This document shows, piece by piece, positions 12,712 to 26,734 of a stretch of 64,000 nucleotides of DNA. The stretch is from positions 18,228,001 to 18,292,000 of the forward strand of contig OX485803.1 in assembly GCA_950295325.1 (NCBI GenBank), given 5' to 3'. The notes under the pieces were generated by a model. That model worked only from the letters and a program-made list of their open reading frames with translations. It did not search any database and was not told the origin of the DNA. The position numbers and the translations under genes were made by a program. The stretch comes from Polytrichum commune (lineage: Eukaryota; Streptophyta; Polytrichopsida; Polytrichales; Polytrichaceae). How positions within the stretch are numbered: the first letter of the stretch is position 1; the number at the start of each line of letters is the position of its first letter.

Positions 12712-15700
12712 CTATAAAGCTGGCTCACTTGCACTAGAGTGTGCCCCTGCAGGCTTCATTGGCACTGGACCCTGCAAATTGCAAACATGAAAAATTAGAA
12801 TCAACATCTCATTTAACCCTTAAAAGGCCCAGAGACCCATTCTTCGTGTCATATGGAGGGGTTTAAGATAACTTTTTGTTGTTTTTTTGTTGAGTGTCAA
12901 AAATCACAGCATCTTAAACTAATTCATCTATGGATTGCATTATTCTAATCCAAGCATAAAGACATGTAAATTGAATTACATGGAGATTTGCACACGTATA
13001 AATGACCAAGGCTCAAATACATACCATGTATATCTCATCAACCTTAACACATGTGATTTGTGTTGAATATGGACTCAATATCAAAGACCAAATATTAGGG
13101 GTTCGTACAAATCGTCATGCATCCCCTGGTCCTTTGGGGCTCCATCCTTAGGTTCAGAATGTCCTCTAAAAACTAAGATGGTTTTCCATAAAGTTGTCAA
13201 CATATGTGGAGAAAGAGGCACTAAATAGCAATAGTGAAGGACAAAAAATGAAGGGAAAAAGATGAACGGACCGTGGAAGAAGTTGGTGTTTCCGCACGAA
13301 ACATGGGGGTAGAACCTAAGTTCTCATTATGAAAGATCTGGGGGCCCTTGGACTTTGAAGTTTTAGGAGAAGAAGTAGCTTTATCAGCAATCAGTGCCTT
13401 CTCTGTCTCCTGGTGACGAGTTCATCATTCACATGAAAGTGATTAGAATATCAACATGGGATATAACTTGTTTTTTTGAAATCCCCATTAAATTAGAACT
13501 TCTTTGTGTAATATATCAGACACAGTTGACTAACTTCATGTTATAATAAAACATCGCAAGCACACACCTGATCATTTCACAACTGATTTGAAACAAAAAT
13601 CCTCCAAAAAAATTTAGATGAGTAGCTTTCTCTGAAACCATTGAAAAGATCTTAGGGATTAACCATGATAGATTGGTGCAATCCCATGTATGAAATCTAC
13701 AAACCTGGAAAATTTGTCCCATCTTCTTCAGAGCTTTAGCACGTAGCCTTAGTTGCTCCCTTGGTACACCTGGTTCGGTTAATACCTGTTACAGTTCTCC
13801 AACCATAACTATCTCGCTTTGTCTTCAAAGAAAGTAACAAGTAATAATTGGCTCTTAAGGAAGGGTGACATTGTAGAAGAGAAACGAATTACAATGAAAG
13901 TAACTACAGAGGTTTTGTTGACCTACAAAATTAGACAAGACTGAGTCACAGGATTTCCACCTTTGCACCAAATTGCCCTATTAGTGTGGGTGAAGATTAA
14001 TGTGGAGATAATTAACATGGGCCACTCTAATTGCCTTCTACATAGGATGAAAAATAACATGGGTCCAATACATAAATTTTCCACTGTCTTCCTTATAATT
14101 CCCACCAACACCTTCCATAAAATAAAATAGTCACCTTACATCAAAAGTAGCATAAACTTAAATAGTCATCCACATCAATTTCCTAGACAAACAATTGCTG
14201 TGGACCACACACTAAACTAGAGATTTGACGTGGGTTGAAAACTAGTATGGGTTTCCAGTCAATTAATATGGCGCACACTAGTACGACAAATTGGTGTGGC
14301 CCACACTAATAAGACAAGTCACTACCATTGGTTGACAGACATGAACTAAAAATCTACAAATGAGTCGGTCACAATTGAAGGCTTAAAGTCCACAAGAGAT
14401 GTCTGCAACAGAGAAATTAAATCATGGACGACCTTAAATAGACGTACGTCATTTGCTTACTTATCTTAATCAGACCCTTATATTTGAGTGGTATGTGGTT
14501 AGGTATACCTCCAAAGAACGGATACCAAAGAGACCCATGTTGATTGGACTACGTGCTAAAATATGATAGCCATTCAAGGCTCAAAAGTCAATACGATTGG
14601 AGTGGCCCTATATGACCATTTGATGAGCATGAGAACCTTCACCTTGATAATGAATAAAATATTCATATGAGCTCCAAAATTTATGAAGAAAATGGCTGTG
14701 GTCTCGGTTCAAGATTGCTAAACATCTCATGCTAATTGCGTGTTTCATACCCTAAGAGAAGTGGGCTAGTTGAAGAAAGTAACAATTTAAGACCCAACTA
14801 CCTTACTGCAAAAATGATAAGAGTAATAAATACCTTCTGGCAAACATGTGAGAGTGTGAGCTCAATATCGGCAACATTAAGCTTCCACAAATTATCAAGC
14901 ATTGCTTGCTGCTTCGTTTCCAGGTATGCCTCTAGTGCATGTTCTCCAAGCTCCCCAGTTTGTACCTGCTTTTGTAATTCTTCTTGCATCGACATTAATT
15001 GCATTGCACCTGCCCCCACATTTAAAAAATAATTGCACTAACATTAGTTGTCATGCACATGCCACTGTTAGTAATACTGGCACACAGATAACCCTTTAGG
15101 CATGAGGACCAGAGATTCCAACCATTGCGAATTATTGCATATTAAACAAGTATTTGTTCTTTTGAAGTACTAGGGTCATAATCTAACTCAACTTGACTTT
15201 TGGTGAGAGTCGGTTGTTTTGCATAAAACACCTTCCAAGGTAGAATGGGGGTATGAACCGTTGTTGGTCTGGTGACTACATGGAATCGATAATCGACATG
15301 AATGATGGTACCAAAGAACCTACCTGTGGGTATTAAATTGTAATACCAATCAAATATTGGTATTTGGTGGGAATCTCTAAGTGAGAATATTTGTATACTT
15401 GAGTTATTATTTGGGTCAATATCATTCTAAACCATATCGTTACTAGGTCAATTTTGCCTAGTTACATAGACCTGAATGGTATCGTAAACAGAAATACCGT
15501 CAAAAATCCATACTCCGCTGGTACAAAAAATTGTGAGATCCTCTTTATACATACCCAAATAGTTTTTTTTTAAAAAGACTATACCAGTTCAACACCACTT
15601 TGAACGTAAATCATTCTACATTTGCTCATTAAGTGTCAAACTCATATCTGACATCCCAAGGGGTGCTAAAATGAAATTGACCCTTGATCCAACCTGAGAA

Positions 15701-18700
15701 AGGGTTGCTCTGCATTCAAATCCAAACACTCCCACCAAGCATGCACCACAAGTCAAAATAAATTAATAATTTTGTTTGCAAAACAATCAATGAAATATTG
15801 CGAGGGACCAACTCCTGACAAGGAGGTTTTGAAAAAGGTGGGGGCAAATTTGGGGATGACTATAGTCCAATCGGAAGCCTAGAAATTCTTACCTGCAACA
15901 GCAGTGACTTGAGATTTGATTGTATGACCTTTGCCACGCATCCACTCGGCCATAAAAGGCACCCCAAGAAGGAAAGATTTCTTGCCAAGCTCCTTGGCAG
16001 CTTGCCTTTGATAGATGTATCCAATTGTATGCAGCATTGCTTGCCCAAAAGCTGCATAAATCCAATTGCTCCAAAATGTCAGAAAATGTCCTCATCACTG
16101 TGTCATCCGCAACTACATGGACAATATAATGAAATCAATTCTCAGAATACTCAATGCTTACAGGCGTCTTTCAGCTTTTCCTTTTCATCTTTGGCCCACT
16201 GGACAAATTCTCTGTCATGGCCCTCTACATAGGGCTGAATGTGGGCAAGCATAGCCACTTTGAGCTTTTCCTCCCTTTCTCCCTGGACTTTCTGCAGCAC
16301 ATATCACAAAAAAAATCATCAGAAAAAAATTCAAATAACCATTATGGAAAAAATTTAACAGAAACAAATAAAATCACCATCATCACGTACCTAAGAGTAG
16401 CAGCAAAAGTCTCCCAAAAACTCATCCCTTGGTAGGGAGTTTCGCCCCCCACTTTCGACATTTTATGATATTTAAGGAGGGTTCAAGTGGTACCAAGACA
16501 TCCAATTTTGGTAAGATGAAGGGAAGGCATTTGACTTTAGCCAAGAGACGGTTTTGAGATTTTTAATTCTAATCAGAACAAAGTTTTGAGATTTTTGGTA
16601 GTCAAGTATGATAAAAACGAAGTGTTCACCTGAAATTTGGACTTGACTTGCCCAACATCAAATGTCTGGGCATTACCGCCAGCATCCATCCCTGCCATCG
16701 ATGCCATTGCCAGCTATTGCAACCCCAACCCCATCAAGAATAAAACATAAGCACAGAGAACATAATTACACCCAAATCAAGGGCTTACAATTGTGAACCC
16801 TCCTAGGTGCACACTGTAGCCACTTCAGCTCTGAGAAAGAAAAACCCTTGTCGTTTTTACTTATGTTTAAAGTACACCTATTGTTGCTGGGTTACCTCAA
16901 GGAATTCTAAAACCTTATTCCTGAATGCCAAATCGTTAACGCCAATTCCTAGATGCTTCAAAGGAGTGAAGGGAATGTATGTATTCACAGGAATATCATC
17001 TCAGACCTCAGAACAAGTTGTGCCTTTTGTTGCTAATGGTACAACTACAACTTACTGAATTAATACATTCTTAGAACATTCCCTACTCTCCAGACAAATG
17101 AGACAAAAAGATTTTGAATGCAAAGTTTAGATGCAACGACTAACAGAAAGATGTCACTCAAATGGATATTATGTAAAAGTCATGTCAAAAAGTCACACCA
17201 AATCATACCTGGCCAATGTAGTCCACAAAGGCATCGCTACCGAACAACATTCCAAATACAGCTGATGGATCAACCATAGTCTCCCTGCAGCATAGTACAA
17301 GAAAAAAGATTTTTCAAAAGTTTGAATCCTCATGCAATAATATCAGGTCACAAGAATATTGGCCTCCCAGGAATTGCATTCATTTGGTAAGAAACTCCAA
17401 TCTTCACTCATCAACCTGTAGACCATTAAATGAATCTTCATCATTTCTCTTGCAAAGAACATCCACTAGTTGCCTCCGTTCAAATGCTAAATCATTATTT
17501 CTACCTACAAAGGGAAATGACTGACTAAGGAAAACACAGTGTTGACATTGTTAATACAGGGTCATTCCCATACAACCCACACGTGAACAAGGGCCACCAT
17601 TTCAATTTTCCACTACTGGTGAAAAGGAGTACTGGAAAAGAAAATTAGATATCTCACTTTCAAATAAGACAGTGAGGCCTTACAAAGATAGAACAAAGGA
17701 ATTACAAACGCTTGTCCTTGTCATTTTGGCTGATTGAAGTATGGAAGGTAAGAGCTTTCACCAGACTACTAACCTGACTAATATCTGAAATTGTAGAGGA
17801 TCAGGAGTATTTTACATGTTTATAAAATTACTATAAGAAGTTTATAAATTTTATAAAATGATAAAATGATAAAATGAAATAAAGAAAGCTTACTGTGAGA
17901 CACCCGCTTTTCCAAGCTTGTCATATGCCTCCTTCTGTTGTGGATCACTTAAAACCTGATATGCCTCACCCAGGAGCTGCAAATGTCCGGGCATACAATC
18001 ACACAGATATTTTGTGTTAAAACTTCAGTCAGAACTTTATTTCCCTGAGTTTGAAGGAATGATGATGAGTGTTGTATATTCACAACACCCAATCTCATCC
18101 TTGTCATTACAATTGATACCTCCACAGTAGCCCAACCTATTTATGTAAAATAATTGTAAGACATGTCATGCAAACAATTTAAGCACAAGTCCGCAACCCC
18201 TACACATGACTGCATTCACATAATCTCGTCTTCGTAGCAGTCATAGATTTAAAACAATCATAATTTCTCTCTGTTGTCTACCACTTACTTCTGCAGCCAC
18301 AACGCACTTGACATTGATTACAGCCCAAGGAGCTGCAGCACTTCATTGCCAAAAAAAATTCAAACTGCATCTCCGACAGAACACCTTGTAATTTCAGCTG
18401 TCAATTTTTTCCCATACTGTGTTTGTGACTAATCCAGTGAGATTAATATTACCTGAAAATTCTTCGCCGCCTCTGGATTATTGGGATTCTTATCAGGGTG
18501 CACCTTCCTCGCCTGTTTCGAATTGGAGATAATCATCAGACTAAGACTCCAATCAGTTCCACCCAAAAAATGACAGCCACAACATCGAGACATTTTTTCC
18601 CACTTTCTGCACCTATTACTGCGTTGCTAAGCACTTAGTGTGCTTTGATAGAGAAATTTAAATAGCAAGAGAAGATATTATGATCGTAAAGGGAAGGATT

Positions 18701-18969
18701 TTCCCATTCTAGTGATGATGTTCCTTAAACCCTCTCTTACAAATCTGTAGGTTACACGTTAAAATGCATCGAGTGTCTAGATGAGCGTATTGAAAATACA
18801 TGACGTACATTAAGAAATCATTCAAATTAGGTATATGAAAAACATATGAAGTGAACAAAAAATTAGAAGAATTTCAAAGAACCTGAATATAGTAGGCCTT
18901 TTTGATGTCAGCCTGGGTGGCATCTGGCTGCACTCCGAGAACATCATAGTATTCCTTGTCCTTCACCAT
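12712..18969 (-). CDS. DnaJ10-like type-III J-protein with DnaJ-X domain
   Basis: Eleven coding exons, 377 aa, all phases consistent: 18969-18883, 18512-18453, 17976-17894, 17284-17209, 16713-16630, 16291-16162, 16051-15893, 15009-14834, 13785-13705, 13409-13272, 12771-12712. The protein starts [20 protein letters not shown]. The HPD motif is at residues 34-36, and the J domain (about 1-70) ends in [19 protein letters not shown]. From about residue 75 to 330 it follows the DnaJ-X pattern ([20 protein letters not shown], then [25 protein letters not shown] and [16 protein letters not shown]). There is no Gly/Phe or zinc-finger region, so it is type III. It should stimulate Hsp70 ATPase through HPD. 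Arabidopsis DnaJ10 is of similar length. The tail is Ser/Pro-rich. The donor at 13271 is weak. Confidence 0.93.
14470..14815. repeat. Dispersed repeat, copy 2, in a DnaJ intron
   Basis: Same repeat as 11640-12405, here inside the intron between the exons ending at 14834 and starting at 13785. It begins ATATTTGAGTGGTATGTGGT, close to the MULE-internal ACATTTGAGCGGCATGTGAC near 57627. Confidence 0.6.
15250..15600. repeat. Dispersed repeat in a DnaJ intron, paralogue of 340-700
   Basis: Direct-orientation match to 340-700 in the WD40 gene. No coding signal and no terminal structure was recognised. Confidence 0.5.
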
Positions 18970-19480
18970 CTTGAATTGAAAATATTATAAGCGCGCGTTT
19001 TTATCGCACCTCCTAATCCCTGATTCACAACATGTACAACCATAATTTTCCCATAACAAATAGAACTCGCAGTGAAGGGGGCATAAAAACCAAAACGAAA
19101 AAATGAAAGCATCTCACGAGCACCCTAACCCTACCTCTAGAAATGAAACTTCAAATTTAGTCAGCCATACCCACCATACATACAAGTAGCTAGAGATAAC
19201 TGAACCCCCAAAGCAGATCAGGCCATAAACCAAAAACTTGGCTCCACAATCCAACCTAAATTTCGTGAAACATTCTCCATGCCTAGAAATCTAAACTACC
19301 AAAAGCCTCAATCCTGTAGACCTAGACTCAAGAACTCCTCCAGCAACAGTTTAGGTTATGAGTACTTACAAGAGTAGATTCAACCCCAAACTCGGAGCAC
19401 TTGAAAGATGGTCAAGTTCTTTCTCCAAGACAAGAAATTGAGAGCGCACCTAGTAAAAGTGGCGCTGCAGAATCAGAGGT
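18970..19480 (-). promoter_or_regulatory. 5' leader exon and leader intron of the DnaJ gene
   Basis: On the minus strand a strong donor GTAAGT (rc of 19364-19369) is followed by an acceptor AG directly in front of the ATG (TTCAAG|ATGG). This gives a 400-base leader intron (18970-19369). The leader exon runs from 19370 to an unseen start near 19480 or above. The start ATG is the first in-frame Met of the J domain. Confidence 0.65.
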
Positions 19481-19648
19481 ACAAGACTGTAGTGCAGAGT
19501 AGTAAGCTTTGAGTTGTGGATGCTCTCGGAGACGAGATTCAAGTTTGGAAACGAGAACGATAATAAGTTGGCCAATGATTTTTGGTGCGAAGAGACGAGG
19601 AAAGTGGAGATACCTTATTACCGTGGGCGGTGGCATTCCGAGTGACAG

Positions 19649-19656
19649 ACACGTGG
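19649..19656 (-). promoter_or_regulatory. G-box/ABRE in the DnaJ promoter
   Basis: ACACGTGG on the plus strand (CCACGTGT on the minus) lies about 280 bases upstream of the leader-exon donor. CACGTG cores of this type bind bZIP/bHLH factors and often mark stress or light response. Function here is inferred from position only. A 74-codon frame (19636-19412, minus) lies just downstream and would be an upstream ORF if transcription starts above 19640. Confidence 0.4.
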
Positions 19657-19704
19657 AGAAATGGGTAGCTCAGTTTCCTCGTCCGAGGCCTCGCAGATTC
19701 CCTC

Positions 19705-20530
19705 CACTTAAGGTTGAGGCATCTATAACCGATAAAGTAAGAGAGTTTGCATCTTGTTTAGGAGGAGTAATAGTGGGGAATTGTGTTTCTTGCGAAGAGC
19801 ACCATATTCTAATAATAATGTCAAAATTATATTAACCAAATTTTACGAGTGTGGAAATTGCTGCAAATTTTGAAGTGTAAAGTGAGGGTCACATATAATC
19901 AATCTGCACGTTAACCCATAACCATTCATCTAAATGCTCATGCTTGGCTACGACAATTATCAAGACTCTAATGAGGGTAAATCGAACACAAGCCACCAGC
20001 ACATAAGGTTGAGGCATCTATAACGGACAAAAGTAAGGGATTGTTAAATCGACCACACACTAATTGAAACGACCACAGTCAATATGTAAGGTGTTGACTA
20101 GGCTCTGACTTGTCATCCAAGTTGGCCAAGTTTAACAATTGATTCTAACACAAAGTTGATACTTTGCTCTTCTTCATGTGTGCAATGAAAAATCAAATTT
20201 TGGCAAGCCATGTGAGTGCACAATGCGGTTGATTTAACAGTTCCTTAAAAATAAGAGAGTTTGCATATGTTTAAGAGGATTAATAGTTGGGGAATGTCTT
20301 CTTGCAAAGAGAAACATATTTTAAGGAGAATGCCAAAAAAACCAAAAACAAAAACAAAAACAAAAAATCAAGAACATGGAAATTGCTACAAAGTTTTGAC
20401 GCAATAAAGATTAGGGTAACACATAGTCAATTTATAGGTTAACCCATGACTTCTCATCTGAATGCTAATTCTTGGATACAACAGTTGTCAAAACTCTTAC
20501 GAGGGTATTTCATCACACGCTGCCACCAAG
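19705..20530. repeat. Tandemly duplicated block upstream of the DnaJ gene
   Basis: Unit 1 starts GGTTGAGGCATCTATAAC at about 19710, unit 2 with the same bases at about 20007. Both continue AAGAGAGTTTGCAT, GAGG(A)(G)TTAATAGT-like, GGAAATTGCT(G/A)CAAA, GGTTAACCCAT and CATCT(A/G)AATGCT in the same order. Unit 2 is longer because a 208-bp element is inserted in it and an A-rich run was gained at about 20338-20370. Confidence 0.75.
20037..20244. mobile_element. 208-bp Tourist-like MITE
   Basis: The ends are inverted repeats: GGGATTGTTAAATCGACC at the left and, read inward from the right, GGAACTGTTAAATCAACC (15 of 18 identical). The left flank is TAA, the right flank TTA. The paralogous unit 1 (19730-19745) lacks the element and shows the unfilled site. 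No coding capacity. PIF/Harbinger origin is inferred from end form and TWA flanks. Confidence 0.65.
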
Positions 20531-23264
20531 AAGAAGAAACGTTGACCATGTGATTAGCATGATTGGAATGCCCGTTTGACCCACCCTTGGCATTAAACCC
20601 TCAGGGCATAATACCAGTAGTGTAGGACTACTAACCCCTCTCGGGGTGGGCACGCTGCCACCACATAAACCTTAACTTCACTCACCTAAAAATATATAGA
20701 TCTCATCCATATTGGCATTATATACCTAGAGGATGCACCTCTCATTAAAAACAAAGAACCATGTGTGTTTGCAACATACTCTAAAAACCCCTATATGCAA
20801 GTTTCTTTTTGTAAAATGAAGCAATACACGTGCAATTTCTATGATAATAATACAAGTGACAAAATGTATACGTACCAATATTTACATTCATATATAGTGA
20901 TTAACATACATATGCAAATTCACTGTCGAATAATAATGAACCCCTATCATATGTACAGTGTAAACCCTTAGCATTCATTAACAAGAAAACGGTAGAACCG
21001 TGAGGCTCTGTCCTTTATTATGAAAGACTACAATTGTAGTTGTCCACTTTGCTCATGCCAATTCATGGCTATTCACTATACCAAACCTTTCTTGGATTTT
21101 GTGCACCTTCTTCTCAAATACAGGTCAAGGATTGAAGCTACTCATTTATCACCCAAATTTTTTAAAATAAATAATCAAGAACTACCGAAATGCATAGTTA
21201 ACTATAGTTTACTATATTTCTTTCAATGCATTTTAGGAAGTACTTATATGTATATATATATATAGTTAACATCCACATTACATAAAGTGAACCAAAAATA
21301 ACAAGAACAAGTAACGTCCAAGTGTGAACACAAAGTGGTTAGGAAATTTGCTCTTGAAACGAAGAAGTTGATGCATAGTCTCTGTCCTATAGACAAAGCC
21401 AATAAAGTTGTCGAATACTTTTTCATCCCTTGGATATAACTCATAAGCATTTAGATTTATAATATATGTCATAGAATCTAATGCAATTATCGTCTCTGAA
21501 TCTACCATCAAATGATTCATAAGATCATAAGTCCACTTATTGTTGGTTCCTCTACAATACCAACATAACCAATCTCCATGCTCGATCTTAAAACTTGCAA
21601 CCCTTAAGGCTTACGATATTGGGATCCCTAAACGTTTGATCCAAATTGTTGCACACATTGGAGGTTTACTAATGATACGGAAATGATTAAGAGAAAACTC
21701 GCCTGGTGATCAACACCTTTACAATTTTGATGTTGCCCATGATCTAACATAGGCATCAACCACAAAGAAGTGCCAGCCATTCCTCTTGCAACCCTAAGCA
21801 AGAAGTGGCCTCGTTCTTAGCTCAACCACCCCTTCCAAAATCCTAATATTGCCTCTTCCATACATACATGGATGAGATAAGGAAATGAGAAAATTACTCA
21901 TCCTAGTTTCATCCAAAATTAAGTATTTATCCTATAAAGTCTAGTGACCCTACCATACAAGTACAAATGTTATATTTTCCTACTAGTCCTTCATACATGT
22001 ACATAACTAGGAGTTATAATTTGTGTAGCATATGTGTACGTAAAATGGAAAAGTTCAAATTATTACCCCTTTTGTCCACTCACATATACTCATCCGTGTT
22101 ATGAAAGGTGCACCCCCCGGGATTACATAACCCTAGTGAGCGGTTAAATGGCCCTCATTGACTATGGATGCTCAACCTTATAACTTAAATATGTAAGTAT
22201 TGTTGGCTCATTATTTCTTAAAATTTCTTTCCCTTAAAACCTAATAGACACTTCAATGGATAATATTACTCAACTATGTATCAATTCTTTGTGGGGGTAG
22301 GAATCTATCAGGCATTAGATTGGAGTGTTCCATAAAGCGCCTCAAAGAGGGACGAAACCATGGGTTTGATCCTTCTTTAAGAAAAAATTATATTAAGAGT
22401 TTGTGAGCTCATAGTGTATCATAACTTATTTTAAAATTTGGGTGAAATTTTTGGGACCTCCTCATCTCAAAAATTTGTAAGAATTTTGGAATAAAAAATA
22501 AGGTATGCGCATGGGATCCAATATCTTGAATCCCATATCGGCATATGCAAGGCTCGCTTGGCCCACCCATTCCTAGTAGGACAAGCTAGAACGCCGGTTT
22601 TAGATAGCCTCATACCACTCCTTGGGGGAGGGGGGGGGACTTATAAAATTTAGTTGAAATTGTGCGACCAAACATATGGTGTAGTTTATTATTTGCTTTA
22701 AAAAAAATTAAATTTTAAAGGAAATATATGATGGATAAAACATGTTAGAACGGATTATAACAAATATAAGGTCCTACATAACAAATTCAATTTAGTTTTT
22801 TTATAAATTATATATTATGCAGGATAAACATATCTTCATGTTGATAATAGAGCATTTGGGAGTTCTTTGTGTCACTGTGTTTGATGACAACATATCTGCA
22901 ACCTAAGTTATTAAAGCTTAGAAATTAGGATTGTCAATACAAAAGCTATTGCCATTTGAAACTCAATGTCTCCTAGTGCCATTCCTTAATAGCTTAGTCT
23001 TGGTTTTGGCACTCATTATTAGAATCATCTTTATCTTTGGATTTCACTTTCCTATTTTACTTCAATTCATCATAATAATCTAATGGGCTAAGAAATACCC
23101 CCTTTCATAATTTGCAAGTAATTATATGAACCCTTTAAACATCATGGATTATATAATTAGGTGATTAAATAGTCCATTAGTCCATCCCATCAAAATACCC
23201 CCTACAATAATACCCCTCGCTCGCACGTGATATACAATCCTCACCAACAAGCCACCTCCTCCCC

Positions 23265-23296
<32 letters not shown>

Positions 23297-24278
23297 TGCA
23301 CCACTCTTTGTGCATGAGATTTGAAGCATTAAGAAGGCTTGGGTGACTTGTGTAAATTCTTGTAAACTCAATATTTGGGACTACTTCCAAGGTGTCATCA
23401 TCTTTACTTTAGGGGTACCTCTAGTAAACTGCTTCAACATATCTTGGATTTTTTTTCCCGCATTTTGGGTGCACTAAGCCTTAGTATTGTCCACGAGCTA
23501 ACAAGCAACACCAGTCGTCAGTTGCCATGCGGGACATGAGATACTGACATTATGGGAAACATGGACAAGGTTGCAAGTGTTGTCTGGTCCAATCCGGAGC
23601 CACTTGAGTCGATGCCCATAGTCAATTTTACATGTAGGATCAATAATTTTATGTTAAAAAAATTGGGCACTTAGTCTAATCTGTCTCTAAGCACATTTCT
23701 TGTGGTGATGATTCTTAGATCCACAACTAACCACACACCACTTAATTATAGGTGTTTGAATAAGAAAGGTAACAAAGTTAAACTTGCATACCTTAATCCC
23801 GAGGCATGAAACGAGATGAGATAATTCAAAATTCAAAAGGCCAAAAGGCTTACGGGACTAGAAGCACATCAATGAAGGGTCACCCATGCTAATTCCCTAT
23901 AATAGCATAGTGTAGTTGCTATGTGAGAATGATATATTGATGTATTTAACACAATTTTTAAATTTGAAGATTATGCATGCATCACCAACTTGTAGTATAT
24001 TTCTCAAGCTTGATCAAAGTTTTTTTATTTCATAAGGGTATGAAAAAAAACATGATAATTGCTTGTGATAATTAACAAATAGTGATACTCTTGTTGAATC
24101 TGTTAAACATTAATTTTTTAATTGAGTGTAAAATGGATTTAGCATATTAAATTGAACTAAGCTCAAGTATTGTGTGGGAAACCAAACATACATACATACA
24201 CGTGTATATATATATAACCCATCTACAATAATTCGTGGATGTGTGTGGGAGATGGTCATGCATACAAAATAATCGGGG
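20531..24278. other. Gene-free AT-rich stretch
   Basis: Only short chance frames. Contains a tract of about 21 C followed by (CA)7 at about 23260-23295, and (TA)n runs at 21249-21264. No conserved coding or RNA gene seen. Confidence 0.6.
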
Positions 24279-26330
24279 AGTGCTAACATGTGAGCGGTCA
24301 GCAATAACTCATGAGCGGTGAGGTTGGCAAAATATTTGGAGATAAACCCACTAATATCCTATAATGTTGGTATTTTGGCATAAACAATGATATCTTTGTG
24401 TATAATAATGAGTGGGAAGTTCACACAAAATGTAATCAACCTAATGAATGCCTTACTTCACTTTTAAAATCTACAACCACACGCTTGACATGAGAGTATG
24501 TAGATGATTTTCAACATTGTCCTTAGATTCAACATTTAGAAATAAACAATAAATAATACAAGCACATTCCAAGTATTGAGCATGCTCTAGACTATATTTC
24601 CGAGATAGCAAATAATATACAATACGGATGGTTATTTGTTGTGATACGCAATCCAAAGATGTTGCAACCCAACTATGATTTGCATAACTCTCTATGATCA
24701 AGATCACTCAACAAAACATGCAATTGTGGCTACAATTTTAGCACAATTACCTTGCAAGAATTAGATTTACATAGTACAATGAAGGATGTTGAAACATAAT
24801 GCCATGTCACTCTATGTTGATGGTTGTATTATAGTGAAGACACAAAGGAAAGCTCCACGATTTTTCAAAACAATTGAGATCGTGGCCTTTCTATCATCAT
24901 CAATGAATTGGTCACATGCTCTTAATAAGATATGTGTTATAATGTATATATATGTTAGAAGGGCTATTATTATTATTTTATTTGGGGGGAGGGTTTCATT
25001 GATCCTATCGTTACTTAGACAATGTAGGAGATGTAAATGTTTAGTACACTCAAGGTGTTGTAAAATTTAGTTTTTGACTAACAACTTTTGTTGTTCCAGA
25101 ATATATGTGCTTATATCCAACAATGCAACCTAACATACACAAAGTACATACATTACAAGTCTGTAATCTAGTAGCTTAGGCTCCTATTGAAAATTTGGCT
25201 TACAAGGTATACATATGGAAGGGGTATTGCTCCACCCAGTTATGTACAAATCAATAAGATGCTATGATTTTTGGGGGGAGAGATAAATATGGTATTTGAA
25301 CACCACAAATTAAATAATGTGAGTATATAAAAGGTATTTTTAGAGACATTGATGTCTATAGTATATGTAAAGGGGAGTTTTTGTTTATTATAATTTGTAG
25401 TCATCTACAAATAAAATGCTATTGAGAAGTTTAAAGTAGAGGTAGATGTACAAATTGCAATTCTAAAGCTTTAAAAAACTTAAATGATTATTTGTTGGTA
25501 AATTTAGATTCTATCATTTCCCTAGCTTTAATGACACATGTTGCATGGTCAAATTCTCATGTGCTACATCGTATGGATGAAAACATCTTTATAGCCTTTT
25601 CAAATTTGAAAGCAAAAGCAAATTGGGACAAGGTATTTAATTTGTAAGCAAACCTTGAGATAGTTCATCTAGAAGATGTTGGTTTCCATCTTCAAAAATT
25701 TGGCACATTCCAAATGCACGTACTATAAATCATAGTAACAAATGGGAGAGTAGAACACTTACAACGTATGCCACGGTGGGCAAGACATGTCAATGAGTTA
25801 TACTACAAACACATGTATATTGTGTATTCATGTATATGTTTGCAAGTTTGACTACGTGATGATGAAACCTTCATGTATGCAACTATGAATTTGAACTACA
25901 ACAAGGTCATGTGCATCATACCCGAATGATATAGGATCGTAGCTATTGTTGAGCACTAATAGTCAATAATATGTAATCATGATGTGATGTTAGTACATTG
26001 TTTTTATATAAATTTATTGGACTTTCAATATATGTAGGTGATTGTGTCTATTTACAAGTTCCATTTCCTAACATTCAAGTTACAATAATATATTGAGGTT
26101 TATTTCTAGATCTACAAAACAAATTGATTACATGGTAATAGACCCCTTGACAAAATGTAGAGCATGAATTTCACGGTAATAGGTTTTATTTTTCAAATTT
26201 CAAATGTCAAATGTCCCCTTGCATTCCATTACTAGCCAAACTCTTCAAATTTTATGGAACATATTCTAAAAGTGAAAGCTTAAATCTCATGTTATTGCTC
26301 ACTGCTCATTGGTCACCGCTAGCTTCCCTC
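24279..26330. repeat. Possible decayed element bounded by inverted TGAGCGGT-type repeats
   Basis: The left edge (24279-24325) carries GTGAGCGGTCAGCAATAACT and TGAGCGGTGAG. The right edge (26288-26330) carries the inverse type (TTATTGCTCACTGCTCATTG, TCACCGCTAGC). Related left-type ends are at 33578-33630 (with the same following CAAAATATTTGG(A/T)GATA) and 33740-33770; a right-type end is at 48041-48120. No transposase is readable between the edges, so the pairing of these two ends is inference. Confidence 0.4.
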
Positions 26331-26734
26331 CAAAATAGTCTTACAGAAATGTGATTCCATATATGTAAATAATAACAAAATATGCAACACGCATAAGGAA
26401 TCTATTTAAGTGTTTGACAAGGGAAGCTAAGACATGAATGATGAGTGGAGAGCAATGTCACAAGAGTGGTGAGCATCAACATCGGAGAGATGAAGCCAAA
26501 TATAGTAAACATGAACGGGTTTATGGTTCATATTATAAAATTGTTACTACATTTTTGCAATTATTCAATAATAAAGTATTAACATGTTGAATGAACAAAA
26601 ATGAAGGGAGGCTAATTTTCACCATGGATTGTTGAAAAGCATTTTGATCCATTGTTCATTTTTATTATAACAATTCCAACCAATTTATAACATCTACTAA
26701 CATGAACATACGGTTGAACACAACACTTGTAACA

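Noticed and set aside
15860-16254. Four overlapping open frames of 60-107 codons
   Set aside because: They overlap real DnaJ exons on the minus strand and are out of frame with them.
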